This document shows, piece by piece, positions 8,891 to 18,948 of a DNA stretch of 64,000 nucleotides. Origin of the DNA: Aneurinibacillus tyrosinisolvens (lineage in GTDB: Bacteria > Bacillota > Bacilli > Aneurinibacillales > Aneurinibacillaceae). The first letter of the stretch is position 1. Each line of letters opens with the position of its first letter. The DNA is taken from positions 1-64,000 of the forward strand of contig NZ_BBWZ01000026.1 of NCBI RefSeq assembly GCF_001015055.1. Reading direction: 5' to 3'. The position numbers and the translations under genes were made by a program. Below the pieces are notes generated by a model that was not told the DNA's origin, made no database searches, and worked only from the letters and a program-made list of their open reading frames with translations.

Positions 8891-10489
8891 CTATTTCCCC
8901 CTTTGTATTTCTTCTTCTACTAATTTACGGCGCAGGATTTTTCCGACAGCTGTTTTCGGCAGCCCTTCCCTGAACTCGATAATTCGGGGAACTTTATAGG
9001 CTGCCATTCTTTTTCTGCACCAATCCATTACTTCTTGCTCGGTTATGCGAACTGATTTTTTGGGTACAATGATCGCTTTTACAGCCTCTCCGCGGTACGG
9101 ATCAGGAATGCCGAAAACGCACGCTTCTTCTACTGCAGAATGCTGATACAGGACTTCCTCTACTTCCACCGGATAAATGTTGTACCCGCCGGCAATAATC
9201 ATTTCTTTTTTTCTGCCTACAATGTAGAAATAGCCGTCTTCATCCATTGTGGCGATATCTCCCGTGTACAGCCAGCCATCCCGCAGGGCAAGTTGTGTTT
9301 CCTCCGGCTTCTTCCAGTATCCGCGCATCACCTGGGGACCTTTCACAAGCAGCTCTCCCGGTTCACCAGGAGGCAGCTCCACTGTACCGGTTGCTATATC
9401 AACAATTTTGGCGTCTGTATTTGGAATGGGAATCCCAATGCTGCCCACTTTTCTTTGCCCCTGGGCAGGGTTGCGGTGGGTCACCGGTGAGGCTTCGGAT
9501 AACCCGTATCCCTCGATAATCCTTGCTCCGGCCTTTCTCTCAAATTCTCTCAGAACTTCAACCGGCATGGGAGCAGAACCACTGTTGCATATTTTTATAG
9601 AGTCCAGCCCGGCTGCCTCGGAATCAGGATGGTGCAAGAGCGCAATATACATCGTAGGAACACCCGGAAAAAAAGTCGGTTTATGCTTTTGGATAATGTG
9701 CAGCGTTTGTTCAACTTGAAACCGGACCACACAAATAATCGCAGCTGCCGCGTAAATTGCGATATTTAAGGCGCTCGTCATCCCATACACGTGGAAAAAA
9801 GGAGAAATACTCAGCATTTTTTCACCCGGCACCTTGAAAATACCGGCGGAAAAGGCGAAGCTCTGGTAAACATTGCTGATTAAATTCATATGGGTAAGCA
9901 TGACGCCTTTTGAACGCCCGGTTGTTCCGCCTGTGTACTGCAGAACAGCCAAATCTTTCTCCGGCTGAATTTCCAGTGGCGGCAGCTCGGAGCCGGCACT
10001 GGAGATTAAATCATAGAAATCATAATCGTCATGCCCGGGCTCACGATGAACAAAAACCGCAGTGAGCTTGCTTGAAAGGCCTGTTTTCTCCAGTTTTTCT
10101 TTCTGCTTATTGTGGCCGACAAACCACTTCGCCTCTGAATCGATAAGGATGTATTCCAGCTCGGTATGCTGGTAGGATGGGTTCACCTGGACAACTACGC
10201 CGCCCAGGCGGTGTACACCGAAATAAGCGATAATATACTCCGCGCAATTCGGCAGCATAAGCGCGATCCGGTCACCCTTTCTAAATCCCCGTTCATATAA
10301 AGCGGATGCAAAATGGTCTGCGAGATTTTTTAATTGGTAATAGGTTAATTCCTTATCGCCATCGATGACTGCTTGCGAGGCAGCGTACTCGTGTTCAGAT
10401 CGTTCCAACAGGTTATAAATAGACAATGAAGGAATTTGGATGTGAGGAGAAACACTTTCAGGATAAAAAGCATGCCATGGTCTGTTCAT
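8891..10489 (-). CDS. Acyl-CoA synthetase (AMP-forming fatty-acid CoA ligase)
   Basis: This enzyme activates a carboxylic acid with ATP and CoA. The ANL-superfamily motifs are present: the P-loop-like YTGGTTGRSKGVMLTH, the adenine motif EGYGLSEASP, the GWLYTGDIATMDEDGYFYI stretch and the catalytic lysine near the end in PKTAVGKILRRKL. It resembles FadD-type ligases for medium or long acyl chains. I start at MNRPWHAF (10489), which has AGAGGGG in front. The frame stays open to 10606, but that extension overlaps the neighbouring gene and has no family counterpart. It provides the acyl-CoA entry step of the operon. Confidence 0.9.
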   Translation of the reverse strand: MNRPWHAFYPESVSPHIQIPSLSIYNLLERSEHEYAASQAVIDGDKELTYYQLKNLADHFASALYERGFRKGDRIALMLPNCAEYIIAYFGVHRLGGVVVQVNPSYQHTELEYILIDSEAKWFVGHNKQKEKLEKTGLSSKLTAVFVHREPGHDDYDFYDLISSAGSELPPLEIQPEKDLAVLQYTGGTTGRSKGVMLTHMNLISNVYQSFAFSAGIFKVPGEKMLSISPFFHVYGMTSALNIAIYAAAAIICVVRFQVEQTLHIIQKHKPTFFPGVPTMYIALLHHPDSEAAGLDSIKICNSGSAPMPVEVLREFERKAGARIIEGYGLSEASPVTHRNPAQGQRKVGSIGIPIPNTDAKIVDIATGTVELPPGEPGELLVKGPQVMRGYWKKPEETQLALRDGWLYTGDIATMDEDGYFYIVGRKKEMIIAGGYNIYPVEVEEVLYQHSAVEEACVFGIPDPYRGEAVKAIIVPKKSVRITEQEVMDWCRKRMAAYKVPRIIEFREGLPKTAVGKILRRKLVEEEIQRGK

Positions 10490-10505
10490 ATTTGTCACCC
10501 CTCTG

Positions 10506-11678
10506 TTACCCGTTTTTCTCCAATAGACGGGAAATAATAAGACGTTGAATTTCTGCGGTTCCTTCCCAGATTTGATAGATTTTTGCGTCCCGCAGCCATT
10601 TTTCAACCGGAAACTCTTTAATATAGCCGTAGCCGCCCAAAATCTGTATCGCTTCCATGGCCGATTTTACAGCTGTATCACCGGCAAATAGTTTTGCCAT
10701 ACTGCCTTCTCCCAGGCGGAAGGGCATTTTGTTTTTTACCATCCATGCAGCCCGCCAGATTAATAGGCGCGCTGCGTCGATTTCCATCGCCATGTCTGCC
10801 AGTTTAAAAGCGATCGCCTGCTGCTTAATAATCGGTTTGCCGAATTGCCTGCGTTCCCGCGCATATTCCAGAGCGTATTCATAAGAAGCCCGGGCAACCC
10901 CAAGGGCTGCGGCACCGACAGACGGCCTCGTGGCTTCCAGCATTTTGAGCGCGCCAAGCCCCGTGATATAAGTAGGAGAACCAGGTTCTCCTCCCAGGCG
11001 GTTTTCCAGCGGAATCCGGCAATCTTCCAGGATGACCTGGGCAGTATGGGAAGCCCGCACACCCAGCTTTCTTTCTTTGCGGCCCATTTTGAGGCCAGGT
11101 GTCCCTTTCTCTACGACAAAGGCTGCGACTCCATCCCAGCCTTTCGCTTTATCTGTTTGGGCAAAAATAACATGAATATCGGCAATTCCACCGTTTGTAA
11201 TGAATTGTTTCGTTCCATTCAGGATGTATTCATTTCCGTCCGGCACAGCCGTTGTAGACATAGCCGCAACATCGGAACCAGCCCCGGGTTCTGTTAGCCC
11301 CATGGCGCCTAGCTTTGGATGGTCCGGATCGGTAAACATTGGAATATATTTTTGTTTCTGCTCTTCCGTCCCTGTTACGAGAATGCCGGTAGCCGCAAGG
11401 CCTGTTCCGTTAATGGCCGTTGCAATTCCCGCGCAGCCCCATGAGAGTTCTTCTGTAATAAGCAGGGAAGTAATCGGATCATCGAGTCCGAGACCGCCAT
11501 ACTTTTCCGGATAGCGGTACGCGGTAAGGCCCAGCTTTGCCGCCTTCTTGATAACATCCCATGGTACCTCTTCTGTTTCGTCGTACTCCGGAGCGACAGG
11601 CCGAATCTCATTTCTCGCAAAATCATGGGCTAATTTTTGAAACTCTTTTTGTTCTTCTGTAAGGCTGAAATCAATCAT
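10506..11678 (-). CDS. Acyl-CoA dehydrogenase
   Basis: This FAD enzyme introduces the alpha-beta double bond into acyl-CoA and passes electrons to ETF. Typical segments are GLTEPGAGSDVAAMSTTA (flavin/substrate loop), KQFITNGG, the helical C-terminal domain with RRQFGKPI, and the catalytic glutamate in YQIWEGTAEIQRLIISR. At 390 residues it is of standard length. GGGAGGGG precedes ATG 11678. It is one of three acyl-CoA dehydrogenase loci in this operon (others at 5765, decayed, and 15710). Confidence 0.93.
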   Translation of the reverse strand: MIDFSLTEEQKEFQKLAHDFARNEIRPVAPEYDETEEVPWDVIKKAAKLGLTAYRYPEKYGGLGLDDPITSLLITEELSWGCAGIATAINGTGLAATGILVTGTEEQKQKYIPMFTDPDHPKLGAMGLTEPGAGSDVAAMSTTAVPDGNEYILNGTKQFITNGGIADIHVIFAQTDKAKGWDGVAAFVVEKGTPGLKMGRKERKLGVRASHTAQVILEDCRIPLENRLGGEPGSPTYITGLGALKMLEATRPSVGAAALGVARASYEYALEYARERRQFGKPIIKQQAIAFKLADMAMEIDAARLLIWRAAWMVKNKMPFRLGEGSMAKLFAGDTAVKSAMEAIQILGGYGYIKEFPVEKWLRDAKIYQIWEGTAEIQRLIISRLLEKNG

Positions 11679-11695
11679 GCTAACCCCTCCCTCTC

Positions 11696-13483
11696 TTATC
11701 CTACTTTTCGATCGCCCAGATACGCTTGAATAACCTGTGGGTTATCCTGGATATCTGCAGGCGATCCTTCCGCAATAACACGGCCTGAATCCAATACAGT
11801 AATCGCGTTGGATACTTTCATAATTAACCGCATGTCGTGCTCGACGAGCAGGATGGTAACCCCTGCCCCGCGAAGCTTAATCAAAATATGCTCTAACTGC
11901 TCAATCTCAGTATTCGTTAACCCGGCTGCAGGCTCATCAAGAATAAGAAGCTTAGGCCGTGAAGCCATAGCCCTCGCGATTTCTAGAATCTTCTGATACC
12001 CATAAGGCAGGTCACCTGATTTGGCAAAAGCGAGCTCCTTCATCCCAAACCAATCAAGAATGCGCAGCGCCTCTCTTTGGCTTTCTTTTTCTTCTTTTAC
12101 AACGCGGGGCAAAAGCATAGCCCCACCAAGAAAACCTGTTTTCCGCAGGTTGTGCTCGCCGATCATTACATTTTCGAGCACCGTCAGTTCTTTGAAAATC
12201 TGGGCGTGCTGAAATGTACGGGCAATCCCGATGCCGACTTTTTCGTGTAGCTTCAATGAAGTAATCGATTTACCCTCAAAGAGTACTTCGCCCTCATCGT
12301 ACCGGTAAAGCCCGCTTATCGAATGCAGGCATGTCGTTTTTCCGGAACCGTTCGGACCGATAAGAGAATGAATGGTTCCTCTCTCTACCGACATGCTAAC
12401 CCGATCGTTCGCTACAACACCACTGAATCGTTTGGTCAAGTTAACGATTTCAAGAATAGCCTGATGGTTATTTTCGGCGCCCTGTACTACACCTGGCTCA
12501 TAGCCGCCCACCGTTTCTTTGGAGAGCTTCTCTTCATTGAAGAGGGTTTCTTTCGGCCGGTACGCTTTCGGAAGTAAACTCGCAATACCTCCAGGCAGTC
12601 CAACAATGAAAGCCAATAAAATAACTCCATAGATAATAAGGTGGTAGTCATCAAAGTTTTTCAAAGCTTCCGGCAGAAGGTACAGCAGAATCGTCCCGAT
12701 AATAGGACCAATGACAGTCCCCATTCCCCCTAGAATCACCATAGCAAGCAGGAAAATGGATAAATGAGAGGTAAAAGAATCGGGACTTACATAATTGTTC
12801 GTGTGTGCATACATATTTCCACCGATTCCTGTAATAACAGCACTTAGAACAAAGGCGATTAATTTGTAGCGGTACCTTGAAATCCCCATCGCTTCTGCCG
12901 CCGTTTCACTGTCACGCAGCGCAAGAAAGGCCCGTCCGGGTCTTGTTCGAATAAGATTCCAGAGCAAAACAGTAATGACGGCGGCAAGAATAACAATCAT
13001 GTAATAAATCCCTGTGCCTGTCAGTGAAAAACCAAACATTTCAGGGCCGGGAATCCCGCTAATTCCTGCGAACCCCCCTGTTAAATCTCCACCCTCGTTC
13101 ATCACCTTTTCGATAATAATTCCAACGCCGATCGTTACCATAGCCAGATAATGGCCTTTAACACGAAGGGCGGGAATACCGATGAGCAGTCCAACAACGG
13201 CCGAACAGAGAATGGACGCCACAAGCCCCGCCAGATATGGCATTTCAAAATTCGTCGTTACGATGGCTGCCGCATAGGCACCAATGGCATACAATCCGGC
13301 GTGGCCGAGAGAGATTTGACCCGCATAGCCACTGAGCAGGTTTAATCCCTGGGTGACAATGACTGTAATGCCGATCATCTGTGCCATATGAATGTAGTAG
13401 TCGTTCGTTATAATAAGCGGAAAGAGCGCTAAAGCAAGCAGGAAGAGTCCTGCCGCTGCTTTTTTAACAATTGACGGATTCAA
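11696..13483 (-). CDS. LIV-type ABC transporter permease-ATPase fusion (LivM-LivG)
   Basis: One polypeptide of 595 residues joins two components of a branched-chain amino acid (HAAT) type importer. Residues 1-310 are a LivM-like permease with about nine helices (GYAGQISLGHAGLYAIGAYA motif). After a linker of about 35 residues, positions 345-595 form a LivG-like ATPase with Walker A GPNGSGKTT, the signature LPYGYQKILEIARAM and Walker B LLILDEPAAGL. The start is TTG at 13483 behind GGGGGG. In the second LIV cluster of this window the same two proteins are separate. The acyl-CoA context suggests the substrate is a carboxylic acid rather than an amino acid; that is inference. Confidence 0.92.
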   Translation of the reverse strand: MNPSIVKKAAAGLFLLALALFPLIITNDYYIHMAQMIGITVIVTQGLNLLSGYAGQISLGHAGLYAIGAYAAAIVTTNFEMPYLAGLVASILCSAVVGLLIGIPALRVKGHYLAMVTIGVGIIIEKVMNEGGDLTGGFAGISGIPGPEMFGFSLTGTGIYYMIVILAAVITVLLWNLIRTRPGRAFLALRDSETAAEAMGISRYRYKLIAFVLSAVITGIGGNMYAHTNNYVSPDSFTSHLSIFLLAMVILGGMGTVIGPIIGTILLYLLPEALKNFDDYHLIIYGVILLAFIVGLPGGIASLLPKAYRPKETLFNEEKLSKETVGGYEPGVVQGAENNHQAILEIVNLTKRFSGVVANDRVSMSVERGTIHSLIGPNGSGKTTCLHSISGLYRYDEGEVLFEGKSITSLKLHEKVGIGIARTFQHAQIFKELTVLENVMIGEHNLRKTGFLGGAMLLPRVVKEEKESQREALRILDWFGMKELAFAKSGDLPYGYQKILEIARAMASRPKLLILDEPAAGLTNTEIEQLEHILIKLRGAGVTILLVEHDMRLIMKVSNAITVLDSGRVIAEGSPADIQDNPQVIQAYLGDRKVG

Positions 13484-13495
13484 ATCATTCCCCCC

Positions 13496-14389
13496 TTAGG
13501 CTTTCTCCTGGATGGCTTCGCCAAATAGCCCGTCCGGTTTTAAAGCAAGAACAGCGATGAGAAGGACAAAGGCAACAATGTCACGGTAGCCCGGAGAGAA
13601 AATGGAACCGGCAAACACTTCACATACACCGAGAACAAGTCCGGCGATAATCGCTCCGTGGCCGCTTCCGAGGCCCCCCATAATCGCAACGGCAAATCCT
13701 TTTAAACCAATTAAGAGCCCCATGGTGCTGCTGGCAAATGTAAGCGGACTCACCAGTATTCCAGCAATCGAGGAAACACCCCCGGCAATAGCGAAAGACA
13801 GGGAAATAACGAAGGTTGTTTTGATTCCCATATACTCTGCTGCCCGCCTGTTTACGCTGGTAGCTTTAATCATCATGCCAATGTAGGTTTTGTTTAACAG
13901 CACTTCGACCAAGAGTGCAATAATAAGGGCTGCCAGGAAAATGTAAATCTGATTCGTATCAATAACAGCGCCCATAAATGAAACGGTCCGATTGCCAAAC
14001 GGGGCAGGAACCGGCAAAAACTCTTTGCCCCAGATTAACATTGCGACATTTTGCAGAATGATAGAGAAAGCCAGTGTGCTAATAATCCAGGCAATGCTGT
14101 GGCCTGCTACCTTCTTGCCCTGTACCGGCCGGTAAGCAACACGCTCTACAATGAGGCCGACAATGGCAACAACAATCATCGTAACCGGAATCGCCAGCAG
14201 GCTGGGAATATGTAAGCCGGTGACGAGCGAGAGGGTAACAAGCGCCCCCAGCATCACAAATTCCCCGGTCGCAAAGTTAATAATGTGGGTAGTAGAAAAA
14301 ATAATATTATAGGCAATGGCGACCAGGGCATAAATACTGCCCATGGTCAGCCCAGAAACAAGCAATTGCGTAATAAGATCGGAAGTCAT
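13496..14389 (-). CDS. LIV-type ABC transporter permease (LivH)
   Basis: This is the inner-membrane permease partner of the LivM-LivG fusion. About eight hydrophobic helices span 297 residues, and the family segments INFATGEFVMLGA and GGLGSGHGAIIAGLVLG are present. GGGGAG lies before ATG 14389. It is separated by 12 bases from the fusion gene and 12 from the binding-protein gene, so the transporter genes are one transcription unit. Confidence 0.93.
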   Translation of the reverse strand: MTSDLITQLLVSGLTMGSIYALVAIAYNIIFSTTHIINFATGEFVMLGALVTLSLVTGLHIPSLLAIPVTMIVVAIVGLIVERVAYRPVQGKKVAGHSIAWIISTLAFSIILQNVAMLIWGKEFLPVPAPFGNRTVSFMGAVIDTNQIYIFLAALIIALLVEVLLNKTYIGMMIKATSVNRRAAEYMGIKTTFVISLSFAIAGGVSSIAGILVSPLTFASSTMGLLIGLKGFAVAIMGGLGSGHGAIIAGLVLGVCEVFAGSIFSPGYRDIVAFVLLIAVLALKPDGLFGEAIQEKA

Positions 14390-14401
14390 AGCTGGCTCCC
14401 C

Positions 14402-15628
14402 CTATTCATTCAATTGGTATATTTTATTGTCCTCAATTTTAACCATCCCGATATCTTTGCTTTCCCACGCTTCGTGATTGTCCGCACTGTATTGGAGCAG
14501 GTCTTTCGAAGCTATATTTTTATGCGGCAGGCTTTCCATCGCATCGCGGATGCCTGCAGGGTCGTTGCCTGCTTTCTCTACTGCACTAGCAACGATCATA
14601 GCGGCATCATAAGCGAACATAAGAGAACCGGCATCCTCAAGGGAATATCCTTTCGGGAAGTACTTCTTGTATACTTCATACGCATCTGTAATGCGCTGGG
14701 ACAGCTTGCCTTCCTTCTGTGCACGCACATGATTGGAAGGCCAAATACTGATGTTTCCGTTTGCTGCATCTCCCGCTAATTCACGGAAATTCGTCTGCTG
14801 CATGGCGGTTGAACCAACCATCGGGACGGTGAAGCCAAGCTTTTGCTTCGCTTTTGCAATTTGAGCCTGATCGTGGCCGAGTGCCCAGACAACAAGCGCA
14901 TCAGCCTGTGCTTGTTTTGCTTCCATTACCTGAGGCGTTAAATCTGAGGTACTCATTGGGAAACCGACTTCTTTAACCGGTTTTACTCCGGCTTTATCCA
15001 GGGCGGCTTGAATTTCCTTTAGACCGCCTTTTCCATATGCTGTTTCATCGTGCAGGATGACCGGCTTTTGGATGCCTTTTGCTTTTAAGTAGCCGGCAAT
15101 TGCGTCTGCCTGGGTATAGTCAGGCGTAGTTGTCCGGAAGAAATAATTTTTATCGCCTTTTGCAAGCTTCTTTGCTTCTTCTCCAATCTTTGAACCTGTA
15201 GCTACCGGGTCAATGAGAGGAACCTTGGCCTTGAAAACCTCGGGAAGCATAGCCAGGGCATTGGAAGTGTTCGTTGGACCAATGATGGCTGAAACACCTT
15301 CCTTATAAAGGAGATCTTTCACCAGCTCTTTTGCCTTCGTCGGGTTCGCTTCATCATCGCGAACGATGACTTCAAACTTATATCCATTAATGCCGCCAGC
15401 ATCATTTATTTTGTTAAACGCAGCGATGGCTCCATCCAGATATTGGCCAAGCGTAGCGGAAGCTCCTGTCCTTGCTCCGATAATCCCGATTTTCACCGTT
15501 TTGGAATCGCCGGAAGTGTTTTTGGCGGGAGCGCTTGAAGTCTGTTTGCTATCCGTGCGGGTACAACCGATTAATATGGCGATAACGAGCATCATGCTTA
15601 ATAATATGAAAAATCCCTTTTTTATCAT
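14402..15628 (-). CDS. LIV-type ABC transporter substrate-binding lipoprotein
   Basis: This is an extracellular solute-binding protein of the periplasmic-binding type I fold, anchored as a lipoprotein. The signal peptide ends in the lipobox AILIGC around residue 22. The mature start is followed by VKIGIIGARTGASATLGQYL, typical of LivJ/LivK-like receptors, and IIGPTNTSNALAMLPEVFK. I choose ATG 15628, because GAGGTGG forms its ribosome site; a GTG at 15637 lies inside that site. Length is about 408 residues. It serves the adjacent LivH and LivM-LivG proteins and the LivF ATPase at 18194. Confidence 0.93.
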   Translation of the reverse strand: MIKKGFFILLSMMLVIAILIGCTRTDSKQTSSAPAKNTSGDSKTVKIGIIGARTGASATLGQYLDGAIAAFNKINDAGGINGYKFEVIVRDDEANPTKAKELVKDLLYKEGVSAIIGPTNTSNALAMLPEVFKAKVPLIDPVATGSKIGEEAKKLAKGDKNYFFRTTTPDYTQADAIAGYLKAKGIQKPVILHDETAYGKGGLKEIQAALDKAGVKPVKEVGFPMSTSDLTPQVMEAKQAQADALVVWALGHDQAQIAKAKQKLGFTVPMVGSTAMQQTNFRELAGDAANGNISIWPSNHVRAQKEGKLSQRITDAYEVYKKYFPKGYSLEDAGSLMFAYDAAMIVASAVEKAGNDPAGIRDAMESLPHKNIASKDLLQYSADNHEAWESKDIGMVKIEDNKIYQLNE

Positions 15629-15709
15629 TGGTTCCACCTCAATCTCATTTTTTATTTAGGCATAAAAGCAAGATAAAGATAGCGCTTCCATAATTCCTGG
15701 TATGCATCG

Positions 15710-16864
15710 TTATTTCGCACACTCCTCAAATACACGCTGGGAGATGATGATCTTTTGGATTTCATTCGTTCCTTCATAAATTTTCGTAATGCGTGCATCA
15801 CGGTAGAAACGCTCCACCGGGTATTCGGCCATATAACCCATTCCCCCATGAATTTGCACTGCTTTGTCTGCTACTCTGTTAAATACATCTGTGGCAAACA
15901 GCTTCGCCATGGAAGCTTCTTTAATGGCTTTTTTTCCGGAATCGATAAGCGAGGCCGCCTGGTAGGTCAGGGCACGGGCCGCTTCGGTTTCGGTAGCCAT
16001 CTCCGCTATCATCCACTGTATTCCCTGATTTGCGGCAATCGGTTTGCCAAATTGCACCCGCTCCTGGGCATAGCGTGCAGACATTTCGATCAACTTCGCG
16101 CAGGAACCGACCGAACGGGCGGCAAGCCCTACGCGGCCCTCCCCGAGAATACGCAGGGCGGAGGAGTAGCCAAGCCCCACTTCGCCAATGACGTTTTCTT
16201 CCGGCACTTCACAGTCTTCAAAAATGATTTGAGAAGTGTAGGAACCACGTAATCCCATTTTTTTATCCGTTTTCCCGACAATAAGGCCAGGAAAATTTTT
16301 TTCAACCAAAAAAGAAGTGATACCGCCTTTGGCTCCTTTTTCTTTATCCGTTACAGCAAAGACAGTAAAAACATCGGCGATGGGGCCGTTCGTAATGAAA
16401 TGCTTCATGCCATTAAGAATCCACTTATCTCCCTTTTTTACTGCCTTCGTCGACAGATTAGTGGCATCCGAGCCGGCACCGGGCTCGGATAAAGCGAACG
16501 CAGCAATTTTTCTTCCTGCCGCCATATCAGGTAAATATTTCGCTTTCAAGGAATCGGAGGCTAATTTTACGAGCCCGGTACTTCCGATTCCGGTATGGGC
16601 GCTAATAAGAGAAACAAAACCATTGTGCGTACGGCCCAGCTGCTCAAGAACGAGCGCTTTCCCCACTGTGTTCAAGCCGATTCCCCCGTACGCTTCCGGA
16701 ATGCTTAAGCCAAACATGCCGAGCTCCTTCGCCTTGTCTACTAAATGCTGGGGAAGCACATCTTCTTCTTCAATTTGCTGTGCATAGGGCTCTACTTCAT
16801 ATTCGACAAAATCCCGCACCATGTTTTTTATTTGTTCTAATTCCTCGTTCATTGTCACTATCAC
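15710..16864 (-). CDS. Acyl-CoA dehydrogenase (short-chain type)
   Basis: This is a second intact acyl-CoA dehydrogenase, 384 residues. It shows FALSEPGAGSDATNLSTKA, KHFITNGPIADVF, ERVQFGKPI, GGMGYMAEYPVERFYRDARI and the catalytic-Glu motif KIYEGTNEIQKIII, the pattern of short-chain and branched short-chain acyl-CoA dehydrogenases. Start GTG 16864 is seven bases behind GGGGG; the next ATG (16852) is too far from that site. Its residues 1-60 and final 25 are also close to the decayed copy at 5765-6330, so that remnant may be an old duplicate. Confidence 0.93.
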   Translation of the reverse strand: MIVTMNEELEQIKNMVRDFVEYEVEPYAQQIEEEDVLPQHLVDKAKELGMFGLSIPEAYGGIGLNTVGKALVLEQLGRTHNGFVSLISAHTGIGSTGLVKLASDSLKAKYLPDMAAGRKIAAFALSEPGAGSDATNLSTKAVKKGDKWILNGMKHFITNGPIADVFTVFAVTDKEKGAKGGITSFLVEKNFPGLIVGKTDKKMGLRGSYTSQIIFEDCEVPEENVIGEVGLGYSSALRILGEGRVGLAARSVGSCAKLIEMSARYAQERVQFGKPIAANQGIQWMIAEMATETEAARALTYQAASLIDSGKKAIKEASMAKLFATDVFNRVADKAVQIHGGMGYMAEYPVERFYRDARITKIYEGTNEIQKIIISQRVFEECAK

Positions 16865-16924
16865 GTTATGTCCCCCTTATGTTCTCATTATTGTGTTATT
16901 TTTTTGATACATAATTGTATCAAT

Positions 16925-18109
16925 TCATAATATTTTTTCTATTGCGATTGCCATTCCCTGGCCTCCGCCTACACAAAGTGTGGCCAGTCCGAATTGTTCA
17001 TTGCGGCGCTGCATTTCGTGCAGCAATGTCACAATGATTTTTGCCCCGGTTGCACCAAGCGGGTGCCCTAAGGCAATTGCCCCACCATTTACATTGACCC
17101 CCTCCATATTCAGGCCTGCTTCCCTTATCACGGCCAGGGATTGAGCGGCAAATGCCTCATTCAATTCAATCAATGAAAAATCTGACAGGTTCATGTTTAT
17201 CTTCCCTAGAAGTTTCTTTATCGCCGGTACGGGGCCGATTCCCATGACCTCAGGGGAAACACCCGAAGCAGCCCAGCCGATAATTCGCGCCATTGGGGTA
17301 AGGCCAAGGCTTTGTGCCTTTTCCTTTGACATCATAACAACGGCCGCCGCCCCGTCATTTCTTCCGCATGCATTTCCTGCTGTCACTGTTCCACCTTGCT
17401 TAAATGCCGGTTTTAACGCCGCCAATTGCTCCATTGATGTCTCCCGCGGGAATTCGTCCGTGTCAAATAAAACCGTTTTCTTTTTTTGCTTTACTTCAAT
17501 TGGTACAATTTCGTCTCTAAACTTTCCGGTACGAATAGCGATGGCCGCCCGCCGCTGGCTCTCCAGGGCGAAGGCATCCTGGTCTTCCCGTGTAATCCCA
17601 TATTTCTCCGCAACGTTCTCTGCCGTTATCCCCATGCCAAGCCCATTTCCATATGTTTCAACCGGCTGCTGCCCGTTTTCAAGGTTAGAATCTACGAGCA
17701 TCGGATTGCCTTCCCCAAAACGGGAATTGCGAAGATAAATCGGAGAGCAGCTGAGGCTTTCCGCCCCTCCCGCCACTATAACATCGGCCTGGCCAAATGC
17801 AATTTGCTGGACGCCGGATGCGATAGCCTGCATGCCTGAGGCACAGAGGCGATTCACAGTATACGCTGTCGCTGTTTCCGGAATACCGGAACGAAGCGCA
17901 GCAACACGGGCCATATTGGATGACTCTGTTGTTTGGCGTACTTCACCCATAATGACCTCGTCCACCAGTTCCGGGTTTATTTGTGCACGCCGTATCGCTT
18001 CTTTGATGGCAATGGCTCCCAGATGGCCTGAACTCAAGTCTTTTAATGTCCCGCCAAACTTACCTACCGCTGTCCGTACAGCCGATACAATCACAATATC
18101 GTTGTTCAT
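16925..18109 (-). CDS. Acetyl-CoA acetyltransferase (thiolase)
   Basis: This enzyme performs the thiolytic cleavage of 3-oxoacyl-CoA (or acetoacetyl-CoA) that closes the beta-oxidation cycle. The nucleophilic cysteine is in [12 protein letters not shown], the catalytic histidine in [17 protein letters not shown], and the second cysteine in [10 protein letters not shown]. Size is 394 residues, as usual for thiolase II. GGGAGGA precedes ATG 18109. It is the second gene of the operon after livF. Confidence 0.95.
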   Translation of the reverse strand: MNNDIVIVSAVRTAVGKFGGTLKDLSSGHLGAIAIKEAIRRAQINPELVDEVIMGEVRQTTESSNMARVAALRSGIPETATAYTVNRLCASGMQAIASGVQQIAFGQADVIVAGGAESLSCSPIYLRNSRFGEGNPMLVDSNLENGQQPVETYGNGLGMGITAENVAEKYGITREDQDAFALESQRRAAIAIRTGKFRDEIVPIEVKQKKKTVLFDTDEFPRETSMEQLAALKPAFKQGGTVTAGNACGRNDGAAAVVMMSKEKAQSLGLTPMARIIGWAASGVSPEVMGIGPVPAIKKLLGKINMNLSDFSLIELNEAFAAQSLAVIREAGLNMEGVNVNGGAIALGHPLGATGAKIIVTLLHEMQRRNEQFGLATLCVGGGQGMAIAIEKIL

Positions 18110-18193
18110 CTTATCCTCCCATTTCCTCTACTTCATTTGGATAAATAGTGTATCCGCTGCGTCACATGTTCTGTTCCCCTCCCGTGCCGTTTG

Positions 18194-18910
18194 TTAGCTA
18201 ACCTGCCCCAAATACACTTGTTTGACATACGTGTCATTGATAAGATCCGCCGATTTTCCTTCTACGGCAATTTTGCCGGTTTCAATCGCATACGTCCGGT
18301 GGCTGACCTCCAGGGCACGGTATGCCTTTTGCTCCACGAGCAGTACCGTTAATCCCCTGCTGTTTAAATCCGCAATAATAGAAAAAAGATTATCAACAAT
18401 ATTAGGTGCAAGACCAAGGGTAGGTTCATCAAGCATTAGTAATTGCGGATTTGTCATTAGTGCTCTGCCAACTGCCACCATCTGCTGCTCCCCTCCACTA
18501 ACCGTCCCTGCTTTTACTTTTAAGCGTTCCTTTAATCGTGGAAATAAGTCGAGCATTTCTTCGGCGCGTCCGATTACGTCTTTTTTGCTGCGAAAATAGT
18601 TCATATATCCACCCATGAGAAGGTTTTCCCACACGGTTAAATGAGGAAAAATTTGCCTTCCTTCCGGAACAATCGCAATCCCTTTCTTAACCGTCTCAGA
18701 AACGGAACACCCGGTGATCGAACGGCCGAGAAACTTCACGTCACCTCCCGTAGGCTTTAATTCCCCTAAAATCGATTTTAAGGTCGTAGATTTCCCGGCA
18801 CCGTTACTTCCTATAATCGCAACGATTTCTCCTTTCTCTACATGTAGAGTAATGCCGTGAAGAACCTGGATTTTTCCATACGCTGCGGCAAGCTGATTCA
18901 CTGTGAGCAT
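18194..18910 (-). CDS. LIV-type ABC transporter ATPase (LivF)
   Basis: This is the second cytoplasmic ATPase of the LIV-type importer. It has Walker A GSNGAGKST, signature VSGGEQQMVAVGRAL, Walker B LLMLDEPTLGLAP and the H-loop region. At 238 residues it is typical for LivF. It is the first gene of the leftward operon, behind GAGGAGGGG and 39 bases from a sigma-54 promoter. The thiolase and acyl-CoA dehydrogenase genes lie between it and the other transporter genes, which ties transport and degradation into one unit. Confidence 0.94.
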   Translation of the reverse strand: MLTVNQLAAAYGKIQVLHGITLHVEKGEIVAIIGSNGAGKSTTLKSILGELKPTGGDVKFLGRSITGCSVSETVKKGIAIVPEGRQIFPHLTVWENLLMGGYMNYFRSKKDVIGRAEEMLDLFPRLKERLKVKAGTVSGGEQQMVAVGRALMTNPQLLMLDEPTLGLAPNIVDNLFSIIADLNSRGLTVLLVEQKAYRALEVSHRTYAIETGKIAVEGKSADLINDTYVKQVYLGQVS

Positions 18911-18948
18911 CTAGTTTCCCCTCCTCGTCTTTCCTGTTATATTTTGAA

